A DNA stretch of 64,000 nt from Hymenolepis diminuta (Eukaryota > Platyhelminthes > Cestoda > Cyclophyllidea > Hymenolepididae), in NCBI GenBank assembly GCA_900708905.1, contig CAADRB010000051.1, positions 32,041 to 96,040 of the forward strand, given 5' to 3'. The notes under the pieces were generated by a model. That model did not search any database, was not told the DNA's origin, and saw nothing but the letters and a program-made list of their open reading frames with translations. Shown here in pieces: positions 11,926-23,563 of the stretch. The position numbers and the translations under genes were made by a program. The stretch's first letter is position 1, and the number at the start of each line of letters is the position of its first letter.

Positions 11926-12989
11926 GTAAATAAATTTTCTTCTTGTTCTCTTTCATTATCTTCCAAAATTAAGTGCAATACCTTGCAAATTTTATTGAGA
12001 TATAACCATCTAACCGTAAAGTGCATGAAATTTATTCAAATAAAGCAAATTCAGACATTTTTAGGGTAGCAAAAGGTTTTATTTGAGGTATTTTCGCTTC
12101 TTATGACGCTATGACACCTATCCTAACAGCAAGTCTACTTCGGAAAGCCAAAATAAATTATAATTAATATCTTATTATAGATATCTAGATGGAAGAGCCT
12201 ATCCCGAATAAGAGGATGAAGAGTTAAGGAGGACCACGTGTACATTGGACAATTGGAAATTTTTGTAATTAGTAATCATCGTTGTTAAGTGTTATGTATT
12301 GAAGTGTCTCAGAAGTTGAACTTATCATGAGGCCACTAAGCCCAGCTTAGTATTTATGGAATACATATAGTACTTAAACCAAGTTCACTGAGTCAAATAA
12401 CACAAGAATGTTTTAAGTAGGATAACCTACAAGATCACATTAACATTAATGACGGAAAGTATGTAATATGAGGGATGTACTCGCAAGCAGGCATAAAGGC
12501 AGATAGGCAGTCAGGGGTCATATTATCTAATCAATAGAGAGTGGAATAGGAATCATCACTGGATCGGATAAATAGACTGCAAACCAATACGAAATCGGGA
12601 AGGATATGTGGTCGGCACACGTGATGTATCCGTATAGTAGGATGGTATAGTCGAATTTCTGGTGTCGCAATAAATGTAGCAGTATACGTAATACGAATAT
12701 ATGCCAATGGGGTAAATGAGCCATCATATCGGCCTGACGGGACATATTATGAAATCAATTTGGATAAGCTTGGGATAAATATGATTAATTCCGGAACAGG
12801 GGAAATGAGATGCAATAAGACGGTTGACAGATTTCGTGTTCTTTGTTCATTGGTGATCAACCGATACTTAGGGCGGGTATACGAGTCAGTAGGTATGTAA
12901 TTCAGAGAAAGAACGATCAGATCTATGAGACAGAGTGCGCAGGTGGTACAACATTTGGAGGTTATATTTTACTCATTATGATACTTTTA

Positions 12990-13240
12990 TGACCTACAAG
13001 CCCATATTCCAACTAGAAGAAGGAAAAACACAAATTCAGTAGTTCTAGCGGAAACGCATTCCAGCTCAATTCAAACTACGTACAGTATAGCATAAATCAC
13101 GTTAATTCACAAAAACAGTTCAAGGAATAAACGTTAGTTTCGATAATAACAAGAAGAGAATATAAATTAAAATATTAATTTCATTACGGAAAAAAATCAG
13201 CAATTATTCAGTTATATCTTCACCCTGGCAGATACTAATA
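12990..13240 (-). mobile_element. Solo LTR of the gag-only LTR family
   Basis: The start, ACAAGCCCATATTCCAACTAG, followed by AAGAAGGAAAAACACA, matches the U5 part of the LTRs at 27831-28058 and 44256-44506. Similarity continues to the ATTATTCAGTTATATCTTCACCCTGG end. No primer site or gag adjoins it, so it is a solo LTR or a 3' LTR remnant. Confidence 0.55.
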
Positions 13241-16200
13241 TACAAAGTATATTAAATTTAGCTTCGCAAAGCTAACTTTGTATTCATGATGCTCACTTTT
13301 AAAACAAGAAGTAAACAAGAAGCTGAATGGACATAAGCAAAAATATCTATTTATGGTGCTTCTGATATAGTTCATTGGAAAGTTACTTTTATTAGTTAAA
13401 AATTCTATTGACTTAATTTTTCGTTTTTCTACCTCAGCTAATTGAAAATTTTAGGCCAGTTTATATAAAATAACTGAGCAAAACAATTATACTGTTGTCT
13501 ACTACATCAAATATCCTGAATATTTTTTAATCTGTAAGATTTATCAAAATTTGTTTCTATTATATGATTTTGGATAGAGGGAAATAGAGCGGCTCTAATC
13601 CCGTCAATAAAGCCACTTTAAGAGCCAAACCAAGTGAGGCTTATTTATCCACTCATTGAACCAGTGATCTTCTTAAACCTAAATGAGTGCATTAGCCCTT
13701 CCAGAGTGAGAAGATCAACAGTCAGTTTGCTATATGTTTTTTGACAATTAGAAATGATAGGTAAGGAAATGAAAGAAGGAATAGGAAAGAGGAAGGCGTT
13801 AGTACTGTTTGAAAACAATCTAGGATGTAAGGTACTGTCAAGATGAAGTACAATAATCGATTTCGAGTCCTTTGTTTGTTAGTTGGCAATTTACAGTTAT
13901 GGCGGAGGCATAAGTCTTTAGGTGGACAGTGCTCAGAGAAACCGAGCAAATCTAAAATTAGAGTGTCCAGATACTATAGATATATTGCCCCCAATAATAC
14001 TTTTCCTTTCTGAATAAAACCTTCTATATGATGAGACGGGATATTTTTCGGTTGGGGCTAGGTTTTGGTTACCTTTGATAATTCCACTTCATTTGAGTGC
14101 TAAAAATATGAACTAAGTCTTCAAGGCTGTGTGGTTACATCACTCCCATCTTCAATATCATGGAGCTCTTTGTTGTTAAACCTGGTATTTTCGTTTTACA
14201 GATATTATTTTTTCCAAACTATGTGCTGCAGCACATTATTAGAGCTCTCTACTGCTCTTAGAGTGCGCACAGTATTAAGCTACTAAGGTTTAACACCAAA
14301 CTGCCTCTTGTCACGATATTGCCACCCCCGTTATACCAAGGATCGGAAGACTAAGGTAAGTGAATACATCTATTCAATAAGTATGCTTAAAAGGCTGTGC
14401 TCAAGTGAGTCGGTTTTACATATTTTAACAGACTCATAAACAAAAGGGGAATGAAATATGTCAGGATATGACTCTCATCAATTCGAGATACCACTCCGTA
14501 TCCCACTGGCGGGATGATGCGAGCTAACACGATTCCGAAATAGGAGAGCTTATTAGTTTTCACTCAGTATGAATCCTGATTTCTCTTTATAACTTTAATT
14601 TTTTAAGTTTCATATAAAATAAAAGATTTTAAGTGAATATTTATACTTATAATCAAAAAAGAGAAAAAAATGCAAATTGAATATAAAAATACATAATCAG
14701 CTTATTCTTAGACAAATTTCATATTCTTATAAAATAATAAAGATAATGAATTCAGTCTTTAAATGAATAAATTTCACAGAGAGAAATTTAATACAAATTA
14801 TTTTAAATGAATCTTTTGTAAATTTTTCATAAATCCGATTTGAAAATCAAACTAAATGACTAATCTCACAAGTTCTGACTTATAGCCTTTCTCACCCTGT
14901 TAACTGACGAAGATACATCATATAAGGTATATATACGATACATCACTTTATCATATTACATTAACATAACCTCTGAAGCATTCATTCGGTTAGTGTGATC
15001 CTCGATCGTCACTTGTCGGAATAACTAAATACTTGAAATCAACGATTAGTATTATAAGGTATCGTAAATATCAAATGTTCATTTATTTTACTCAAATAAG
15101 GGAAGAAATGGGGATCCATAGTCTCAAATAAAAGCATAGGGAAGAGAAGAGGGAAGAGAAAACCGAAATTCTAACTGCACCTCTTGAAAAGTAAAGATGC
15201 TTTACTGTAACTGATATATAAACCGTCTCCAAAGATCCAAAGAAATATTTAAGAGCTCTGCTGACCAAAAACTTATACCTATCCCATCTCTGCTATATAA
15301 GGACTGTAAGGAGCTGAATATCATTTAAGACCATTTTTCCTTCTTAATCGTTGGAAGAAATAATGAATTGAGCTGGGAAGACCTAAATAATGATTAAACA
15401 ATGAGCACTGGACATTAATGACAGATATTTGCTGAAATCAAGGAGATAAATCATGAAATTTGAATTTTCGAACATTAACTGCCTATTTTGTAAATATTGC
15501 GCCACTCGAGTCCAAATTTCAGATAAAGTATGGTTCTTTAATACCTTGACGTTGCTCTCGGCTTCTCTTTGACCCACTCCCCCTTATCAATCGTAGGATT
15601 TTCTGCTAGCCGACTTCAGTTGCTCCTAGTGATTAAAGAGTGAAAATGTGATATATTGAATATTATGAGCACCGATTTTCTTTCGTTGCTTCGTCTAAAT
15701 CTGCGATTTCGTAATCCGTTTCTTATTTTTGAAGTCAGAAGAAAGAAAAATTATCAAGACTCCCAAGTTAAATTGGAAGCAAGACGTAGAAACTCTCAAA
15801 TTTAGTTCATAAAACCGTAATTTGCATGATCTACGTTTTTGTTCATTTAAATTTATTCCTTTATTAAATATACTTCGATTTGACTATTAATTCGCAAGAT
15901 ATGTGATTGATAAGTTCTGAATTAATACTCGTATATGGTTACATACGGTATATGATACATGGCTAGGGACCTTTAGTTCTTAAATTCTCTACAAACATGA
16001 TCTACCCAGTACTTAGATTTATTTCTGAGTAAACAAAGTGCAAAGAGCCTTTTTTCTGCTTCATTTAGTCTAAAGCCCTGAAAAGCCTTTAAAAACGGAT
16101 AATTTCAACAAAATGCAGTTGAAAAACTTGAGTTATCATTTTCTGAAAAATATCTAATATAATATATGCATATATCTAATATAATAAATAAATGCAAAAC

Positions 16201-16574
16201 AGAGGAAGTAAACAATTCCATACATTTTTATTTGATACTTTGATACTTTTTGCACCCATAATAGACTAAAAATAATCAGAAATAATAAAATATTACGATA
16301 GAAAGTGAACATCTCAAATATTGGAACAAGGTGCGTTAAATCGTTTACTAAGGGCGCCACATTTATCAATAAAATATGATTTTTATGGAATGCCAACAAA
16401 TGTGACACAAAGCTGTGATGCCTGTGCGTTGAATAATTCACACTTCAAGTATCTCTGTGGTGTTCAGGCACCTGAATAGGGGACAGTAGACTCTTGATCC
16501 GGCCTCACTCGATGGCGAATTTATTTTGCAAACTGGTACAATATACTAGGATGTGATTTATTAGGGACGTGCTC

Positions 16575-16593
16575 CCTCTCTCTCTCTCTCTCT
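16575..16593. repeat. (CT)n microsatellite
   Basis: An uninterrupted run of about ten CT dinucleotides. Confidence 0.9.
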
Positions 16594-16944
16594 TTGTGGG
16601 TTTTTCAGGATCTAAGTGAATCGGAGCTTGTCCTACTATTACTGCTGCAGTCAAGCATTATGTAGGTGACAACCAAACTTCATAATAGATAAATTTCACG
16701 AATTTTGTCTAACATAACTAGTAATAGGTACAATAAATTGGCTTTTTGAAGTCCCAATAAGCATGAAATTGGATATTTAAGAACTATTTATCCAAATTAC
16801 TTACCTTGCTGCTCGAATTATAACTTCTATTTCCATTTGTGTAAAATAGAACGAAATAATGCGGGCAAAAGTGGAATTTTAATCACAAACGGGAATGGAA
16901 TGGTATTATCGGTAAGGATTAAGAAGTGAAAATATTCCTGTAGC

Positions 16945-18668
16945 TTAAGCGCTTTTGGTTGCAGTGGCTGTTGTTTGTTTAGGTTCCAAGGAAACTGCAG
17001 TCGTTAGCTCCTCCTCAACATCAGGATATTTCACTACCTTAATCACCTCCTCTTCTCCGTCTTCCTCCTCATCGTCACATTCATCTTCAAAATCTTCTTC
17101 CACTACATCCTCCTCTTCTTCTTCCTTCTTGTCATCTATTTTTTTAACGGAAGCATTTGTCTCAGCGCTGGTAACGTTCACCTTTTTAGTGACTGTTGCT
17201 TTTGTGGTCGCTTTAGCAACAGCTTCTTCTAGTTCTCCATCATCAAGAAGTACCTCAACATTTAAAATTTTACTTTTCCTTTTTCTTTGGAGGGAAGCGT
17301 CATCTAGAACCTCTGGAAGAACAATGGCGGGTTCTTCAATGAGGAGAACAGTGATGGGTTCTTTAACGAGGAGAACGGTGGCGAGTTCTTCAACGGGGGG
17401 CACAGCGGCGGGTTCTTCAACGGGGAACACAGTGCCGGATTCTTCAACAGGAGGCACAGTGCCGGATTCTTCAACAGGAGGCACAGTGCCGGATTCTTCA
17501 ATGGGAGGCACAGTGCCGGATTCTTCAACGGGAGGCACAGTGCCGGATTCTTCAACAGGAGGCACAGTGCCGGATTCTTCAACAGGAGGCAAAGTGCCGG
17601 ATTCTTCAACAGGAGGCACAGTGGCGGGTTCTTCAACAGGAGGCACAGTGGCGGGTTCTTCAACAGGAGGCACAGTGCCGGATTCTTCAANNNNNNNNNN
17701 NNNNNNNNNNNNNNNNNNNNNNNNNNNNNNNNNNNNNNNNNNNNNNNNNNNNNNNNNNNNNNNNNNNNNNNNNNNNNNNNNNNNNNNNNNNNNNNNNNNN
17801 NNNNNNNNNNNNNNNNNNNNNNNNNNNNNNNNNNNNNNNNNNNNNNNNNNNNNNNNNNNNNNNNNNNNNNNNNNNNNNNNNNNNNNNNNNNNNNNNNNNN
17901 NNNNNNNNNNNNNNNNNNNNNNNNNNNNNNNNNNNNNNNNNNNNNNNNNNNNNNNNNNNNNNNNNNNNNNNNNNNNNNNNNNNNNNNNNNNNNNNNNNNN
18001 NNNNNNNNNNNNNNNNNNNNNNNNNNNNNNNNNNNNNNNNNNNNNNNNNNNNNNNNNNNNNNNNNNNNNNNNNNNNNTTCTTCAACAGGAGGCACAGTGG
18101 CGGGTTCTTCAACAGGAGGCACAGTGCCGGATTCTTCAATAGGAGGCACAGTGGCGGGTTCTTCAACAGGAGGCACAGTGCCGGATTCTTCAACAGGAGG
18201 CAAAGTGGCGGGTTCTTCAACAGGAGGCAAAGTGGCGGGTTCTTCAACGGGAGGCACAGTGCCGGATTCTTCAACAGGAGGCACAGTGCCGGATTCTTCA
18301 AATGGAGGCACAGTGCCGGATTCTTCAACGGGAGGCACAGTGCCGGATTCTTCAACAGGAGGCAAAGTGGCGGGTTCTTCAACAGGAGGCACAGTGGCGG
18401 ATTCTTCAACAGGAGGAACAGTGACGGGTTCTTCAACGGGGAACACAGTGGCGGGTTCCTCAATGGGAGGAACAGTGGTGGGTTTTTCAACGGGGGGCAA
18501 AGTGGTGGGTTTTTTAACGGGAGGAACAGTGGTGGATTTTTTAGCTGGAGGAACAGTGGTGGATTTTTTAACTGGAGGAACAGTGGTGGGTTTTTCAACG
18601 GGGAGACCACCGCATTCAACAATCGTGACAAGGAGAGCAAAAAGTGCAAAGGTCAACTTATGTCCCAT
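16945..18668 (-). CDS. Secreted PPVEE tandem-repeat protein with acidic tail (interrupted by an assembly gap)
   Basis: The minus-strand frame starts at the ATG at 18668 with a clear signal peptide (MGHKLTFALFALLVTIVECG). It then runs as 9-residue repeats of the form [ST][GTA]TVPPVEE, encoded by a 27-bp minisatellite. The first five or so units are basic or mixed (PPVKKSTTV, PPAKKSTTV); later units are acidic (PPVEESGTV, PPVEEPATV). After the gap (17691-18077) come about 14 more units, then a unique tail of about 120 residues. The tail has RKRKSK, two N-glycosylation sequons (NVT, NAS), and long Glu/Asp runs near 17040-17120 with a single Cys. It ends at the TAA at 16945. No intron is evident. 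The two sides of the gap are in different frames. Not assigned to a known family; an extracellular or surface antigen-like role is only a guess. The open frames on the opposite strand are shadows of the 27-bp periodicity. Confidence 0.7.
17331..18605. repeat. 27-bp minisatellite (coding) of the secreted repeat protein
   Basis: The unit on the plus strand is TTCTTCAACAGGAGGCACAG followed by TGCCGGA or TGGCGGG. About 19 units lie right of the gap and about 13 left of it. Units at both outer edges are most diverged and inner units are nearly identical, the usual pattern for an array homogenised by unequal exchange. Confidence 0.9.
17691..18077. other. Assembly gap (387 N)
   Basis: A run of 387 undetermined bases inside the minisatellite. 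Equivalent repeat positions on the two sides (17683 and 18078) are 395 bp apart, which is 14 x 27 + 17. The N count therefore does not fit the 27-bp register or the reading frame, and the true missing length must differ. Confidence 1.
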
Positions 18669-18720
18669 GCTAGTATATTTGTATGTACCTAGTCGGTGTC
18701 ATAGTCTTGCCTCTGCAGCC

Positions 18721-18730
18721 TATTTATATA
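18721..18730 (-). promoter_or_regulatory. TATA box of the secreted repeat protein gene
   Basis: TATATAAATA on the minus strand lies 53-62 bp upstream of the ATG at 18668. This would place transcription start near 18695 and give a 5' leader of about 25-30 nt. Confidence 0.55.
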
Positions 18731-20394
18731 TCCAACACTGAGCTAGAATGTAACGAGGTAGGATTTGCGATGTTAACACGTATTCATTGGGATTGAAAGG
18801 TGCCTTCATGTTTTAGCGCAATTATTATCATTAGCGTGACTTGAACAGAGGGTTAGCTTGGCTTGTGTTTAATAAGGTTGATTTGGTGTGATGATAATGC
18901 CGATATAATAACGAAGTCAATTGCGGTTAACCTGCCTTCAATAACGCTTATCGCATTAAGGAACAAACAATATTTCAAATTCTCTTGAACGTTCCATTCA
19001 AATATCCAAGGTTTTTAAAAAAATTAAATATCTCTGTGGAATCTGCTTTTACGAGAACATAAAATGGATAACCTAATAAAGTGATGTTAAGTCCCCTTTA
19101 TCGTTTTTTGCAATGCTATTTGAAACACCTCTTGAATTCATCTGGCATTCACGTCAAGTCTGAGTGGAATCATAATTTTCGTCAAATGGCATGCAAAAAA
19201 ATTATCTTTGAATGAGTGTATCGGTTGAATAAAAATGGACAATCTTTATTCAAGTAAAATTAAATTTGCAATTTATTGTTTATTATTCCTAAGATTTACA
19301 TTTTTGTTAAAACGCACTAAAATTACGGGTCATTGCTTTGCAGAATTTTAAGTAAAATAGTAAGGTTTGCTTAATCCCGTGTGATTATTGAATTCTGATA
19401 ATTTTTACCTATTTTGGGAGGCGAGTATGGTAATTACACTATCAAAATAAATTCTTATTACTTTTTTGATTCCATTTTGGATTGGACCGTCGTCAAGAAT
19501 GGTCGTTCAAATCCAATTTTCCAAAAAACTTAAAGCTAGCTCTCTCAATTAAAAACAGATAAACTAGTGCACTTACTTTATTGAACTTCGAGAAAAATAA
19601 ATTTTCAGGGGAAATTGCAAGGCTTTACTGATTTGAATGTGGTAGTAAAATTAAATTTTTCAGTGGCTAACTATAGAAGTTCGTGTCTCCAGAATCTTGT
19701 AACAATAAGTACAATATAAATATAATGAAGTTGAAAAGTAACCACGCTCTAATAGTGAGTGAAAGGCTTGTTTAGTGGATTCCTTTGAGAAACCTCGCGG
19801 TCAAACTTTAATGAAGCAGAAGTCGCATTGCGATGCTCTAAATATCTTCCTTTGTTCTCATATCTCGAAACTTTTTTCGAGCTAACGGGCGTTTACGGTA
19901 ATGAGGAGGAAAGCACTCACATCCTTGTGGTTAGAATAAATCTATCAAGATGCCAGGGAGGACCCTGATATTTTGCCTAGAACAATCAAAAGAGATTCGT
20001 ATCTATCAAGTTATGAAATCCTATATCAAGAAAATTTGAGCAAGAACAGCGTCATTTTCGCGATCATTCTCAGAAATGAAAGCAGCGGTTCCGCACTGTC
20101 GAATTCCTCTCACAATTAACGAACACAACTAACAGAACACAATTCTCACCTCTTTAAGGTTCATAAGACCTCGCTTTCGTCGATACGATAATTGAGTTTT
20201 TAGTGATTATACCTTAATTACGGTTAAATTGTATTTAATGCTGGACGTTTGTTTAAAAGTGCTGTCGCTGACGAGGTCTAGAGTACGAAGTTCAAATGGC
20301 GGAAGTGGGGGACCCTAACAATGCATTTAAAGTATCTGAAACGTTAAACTTTACTTATGAATGGTACCCTCATGGTACAGCAAACCAAAAATTA

Positions 20395-20640
20395 TACATT
20401 AGTAAAAAACTTCTCTGAAAATCGAAAGATAAGGTGGGACCGTTACCCAATCTATCAAACTTGATCAATTTGTGTGCATACCTTCGTTTGCAACCAAATG
20501 GTTTGAACTGTATTATGCAATATCAGATGAAAAAAGCAAATGAAAATTTTCGCTCTTTAAACCTAGCTTCCACTACGCTTTCCGTCCACTTGCCTACAAA
20601 CATAGGCTTTAGCCGGGCTCTCTCGAAATTCTCAGGGTCA
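20395..20640 (+). repeat. Dispersed repeat, copy 1
   Basis: The segment beginning CAATCTATCAAACTTGATCA aligns with 30028-30110 in CSE1L intron 7 (CAATCTTTTAAACTTGGTCA). Partial similarity extends about 60 bp upstream. The 69-codon open frame here lies inside the repeat and is not considered a gene. Confidence 0.4.
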
Positions 20641-21242
20641 TAATTGCAATTGTAACTTTATTTTAATACTGAAATTCTTCAAGTTACCTTTATCCTTGCC
20701 TGAGTAACTATTATTTTTGTTGTAGTTTCTTGATTTAATAAGATTTCGTGTTCTCCTCTAAATTTGGAACACATAGTGCATCCCAGCAATCCCCTCTATT
20801 TTTTTGTTGTTTGTTAAAAGTATGTAAAACAGACCTCCCAAATACAGTTCTTATTCCTGCTCTTCAGACAATTAACTTTGGATTCATTGGAGTTGACATA
20901 ATAGCGGCATGTAACGATTGGGAGCCTAATAAGGATAGGTTTAATGGCTATCCCAGCTTATCCCAGCTGACTGTAGGAGGGGCATTTTATAAATTCCACC
21001 CGATAAATAAATCACTCAACAATCTGTCAACTATTATAATGTCTTTTTTAATTTAATGTTGGTTTCTGAATATATTCTCTTATAACAGCACAAATATGCG
21101 TGAAAGTTTCAATATTTGTATCTGAGCACATAGAAATGGACGGAGTGCTCAGATTTTTGAACATCTGAATATCGTTAGCAAACTTGCAATATATATGGAA
21201 GCACGAGGTCTAACTCCTACATTAATGAAAACGGAAATGCCC

Positions 21243-21560
21243 AGTGCTATAGTCAGCAGATGTCTATCAACATATCATGATTAGAAATGACTGACTGGTG
21301 ATAAGATCTCCAATAAAATGTCCACAGGTGGTCCCGCTGTGTGTGTGTTTGCACATAGATATCTAAACAGATGTCGATCATCAAGCCGAGACACCGACGA
21401 CGAGACATGACTGATGTCTAACGAAGAAATGTTTTGTATATAAACATAATTTACTTATTAATAAATTGGGGTGGCTTGCCTGCCACCTCTGAACTGATCT
21501 GGCAACATGAGTAACTTGACTTATTCCATCTATTAGAAGGATGGGGTCCGATAGATCCCC
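21243..21560 (+). mobile_element. LTR-like repeat family, copy 1
   Basis: Strong similarity to 40533-40857: both carry GCAGATGTCTATCA, a long common core ending GAGACATGACTGA, and GAAATGTTTTGTATATAAAC. A TATATAAA box is followed by AATAAATT, then by TGGCAACATGAG, which resembles a primer-binding site. The layout suggests an LTR. The downstream part of this copy is interrupted by stops. Confidence 0.5.
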
Positions 21561-23550
21561 AACATTATTTCACCCAGAAAGCTTGAGAAATCGAGAAATA
21601 TTTGCCATAATTGATCTATGAGTAGAAAGTCACTGCTTAATAAACGCTACTAAATTTAATATTTCTGCGCAAGACAAAAAAGACTGCGCATTTGGGATGA
21701 TAATGACTGGATGCGCCAGTCATTATTTTCTGGTTCAAGGTAAAATTAATGAGTTTTGTAATTTCGCGGCTTGTAAAATAAAATGGAAATCCTAATTCAT
21801 ATCAAAAATTGTTAGTACTTCCGACTATGTTAACTTCGAAGTTAAACTTGTAACAACTTATCTATGAATAACAAATAAACATGAGTGAGAATTAGGACCA
21901 TAAATAAGCGGATAAAGTGGCGGGTCGATAGAAGATATGATCAATTAGATAAGTTTATGAATTTGAATCAAATTCAACAGAAAATTAAGCCATCATATCA
22001 AAGAAGGTCAAGTGGCATTTTGGCTGAAAACCAAGAATTATTGAGGTAAAAATTTCATATAAAAATATTTCACCTTTCACCCTTCGCATGATAAGTAAAT
22101 TTTAGTTCTCATATTTGCCATTTCAAACTATATAATCGGGGAAAATTATTTCAATAATTTAAGTTCTTGTCCTAATTAAATATTGGTATAATCAATTTAC
22201 GTATTTTGGCTACTTGGCGTAAATGACGGCAAAGGATTCATTAATGACAATGGTAAATGCAATGGAGAAATATTTTACCAACCAAAAAATTGATATGAGT
22301 ATGAAAATTTTACTAAATAGACGTGGAAAACTTCAAGTTTAATCGAAATCTCTAATAAACATTCAATCAGCTCATATAACCTACATGGCATTCTTCGAGC
22401 CTCTTTTAAAATTTCGAGTATTACTGATTACGAATTCACGAAACAGATAAATTAGTATTTTGGCTAACATTAATATATGCTAACTAACCATTCAGTACCA
22501 GTGGAGGTGGGAGTGGCACAACGTGTGTGCAATCCGCTTATCTCTGCTCTAAAATGAATCAGAGCTGTTCAGTGAACCAAGTAATGTAGAAAACATAATT
22601 GAATACAAATCTACATTCATGAAAACTAACTTCAATTCTAATATCCCTAAATAACCAATGCCAATTTGTTTAAAAATCATCTAGTTTTGATGATCGTTAA
22701 ACAAACAGGACTTCAAAAAAAATAGAAATACATCGTTTTTCAGGAATCAAGCTTGCAATTATCACCCGTGGTTAAAGTTTCGTATTCTATTGTGAGAAAA
22801 TACAGATGAATCAAACCTCTATCTCTCATTAGAAAATGATGCTAAATGTTACAAGTGTTGTCCGAATAGCAGCGATTCATTAAATCGAGAGAAATTTAGC
22901 AAAATGAGTCAGGTCTAACTCCGCAACTGATTGTATATGTCATTGCAAAAAAATACTTTCCACGAAAACATGAAGCTGTCTGAATGAATTTTTGATATTT
23001 TAGAAGAATGGGAAGAAATTGTATTCATTGGGTGGAGCGAATGAAACTGATTAGCAAAACCTTTAAATTGCAGTAATAATATCACGCACCTTAATTACGG
23101 GCTGAGTGAAGGGATAAAATATTGGGCTCAACGTGGTATTCCAATTCTTACGTACATGGACAGTCGGTTACCGATAAATTGAAATGAAATAAAGATGAAC
23201 TTATCAAAACCGACGTACTTACCTTCTTGAACTTAAAACAAGGTTATGAAGAGTGAAGTAGTTTATTCAGTTTGCATAGACAAACTTAATTATTTTTCAT
23301 ATTCCCAAATGATTTAAAGTGTCAACTATTAATTGTTAACTAATCGCAGCAGAGTCAAAATTTAAAAATAACATTATCATTCAACTTTAATGGCATTTAA
23401 ATAATTTAATATTTAATAATTTTATCTTTAATGATATTACAAGGTTTGACTTACAGGCGCAACGATTTTGAAAGTTTCGACCAATAACCTCCTGCTTTTG
23501 GAAGTGTATTTGTGCACGATAGTTGCGTGTGGTTTTTCTTGAACTATAAT

Positions 23551-23554
23551 TCAG
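23551..23554 (+). promoter_or_regulatory. Splice acceptor just before the CSE1L start codon
   Basis: TTCAG after a pyrimidine-rich stretch lies 9 nt before the ATG at 23564. It could accept a 5'-UTR exon or, in a flatworm, a trans-spliced leader. Confidence 0.35.
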
Positions 23555-23563
23555 ACATTTAAA

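Larger units (their letters stand above)
11926..16944. other. Intergenic region between prominin and the secreted repeat protein
   Basis: No gene is supported. It holds one LTR of the gag-only family (about 12990-13240) and a (CT)n microsatellite at about 16575-16593. A weak similarity exists between about 12835-12960 and 13855-13980. The short open frames here show no recognisable family or coding signature. Confidence 0.5.
18742..23563. other. Intergenic region upstream of CSE1L
   Basis: No gene is supported. It contains one copy of a dispersed repeat (20395-20640) and one LTR-like repeat (21243-21560). The remainder is AT-rich sequence without recognisable content. Confidence 0.5.

Noticed and set aside
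17304..18649. Minus-strand frames reading LKNPPLCLL repeats
   Set aside because: These are shifted-frame readings of the same minisatellite, joined across an N run of unreliable length.
16955..18741. Long plus-strand open frames (SSTGGTVPD repeats) opposite the secreted repeat protein
   Set aside because: A 27-bp array without stop codons stays open in several frames on both strands. Only the minus-strand frame has a signal peptide, a TATA box and a unique tail.
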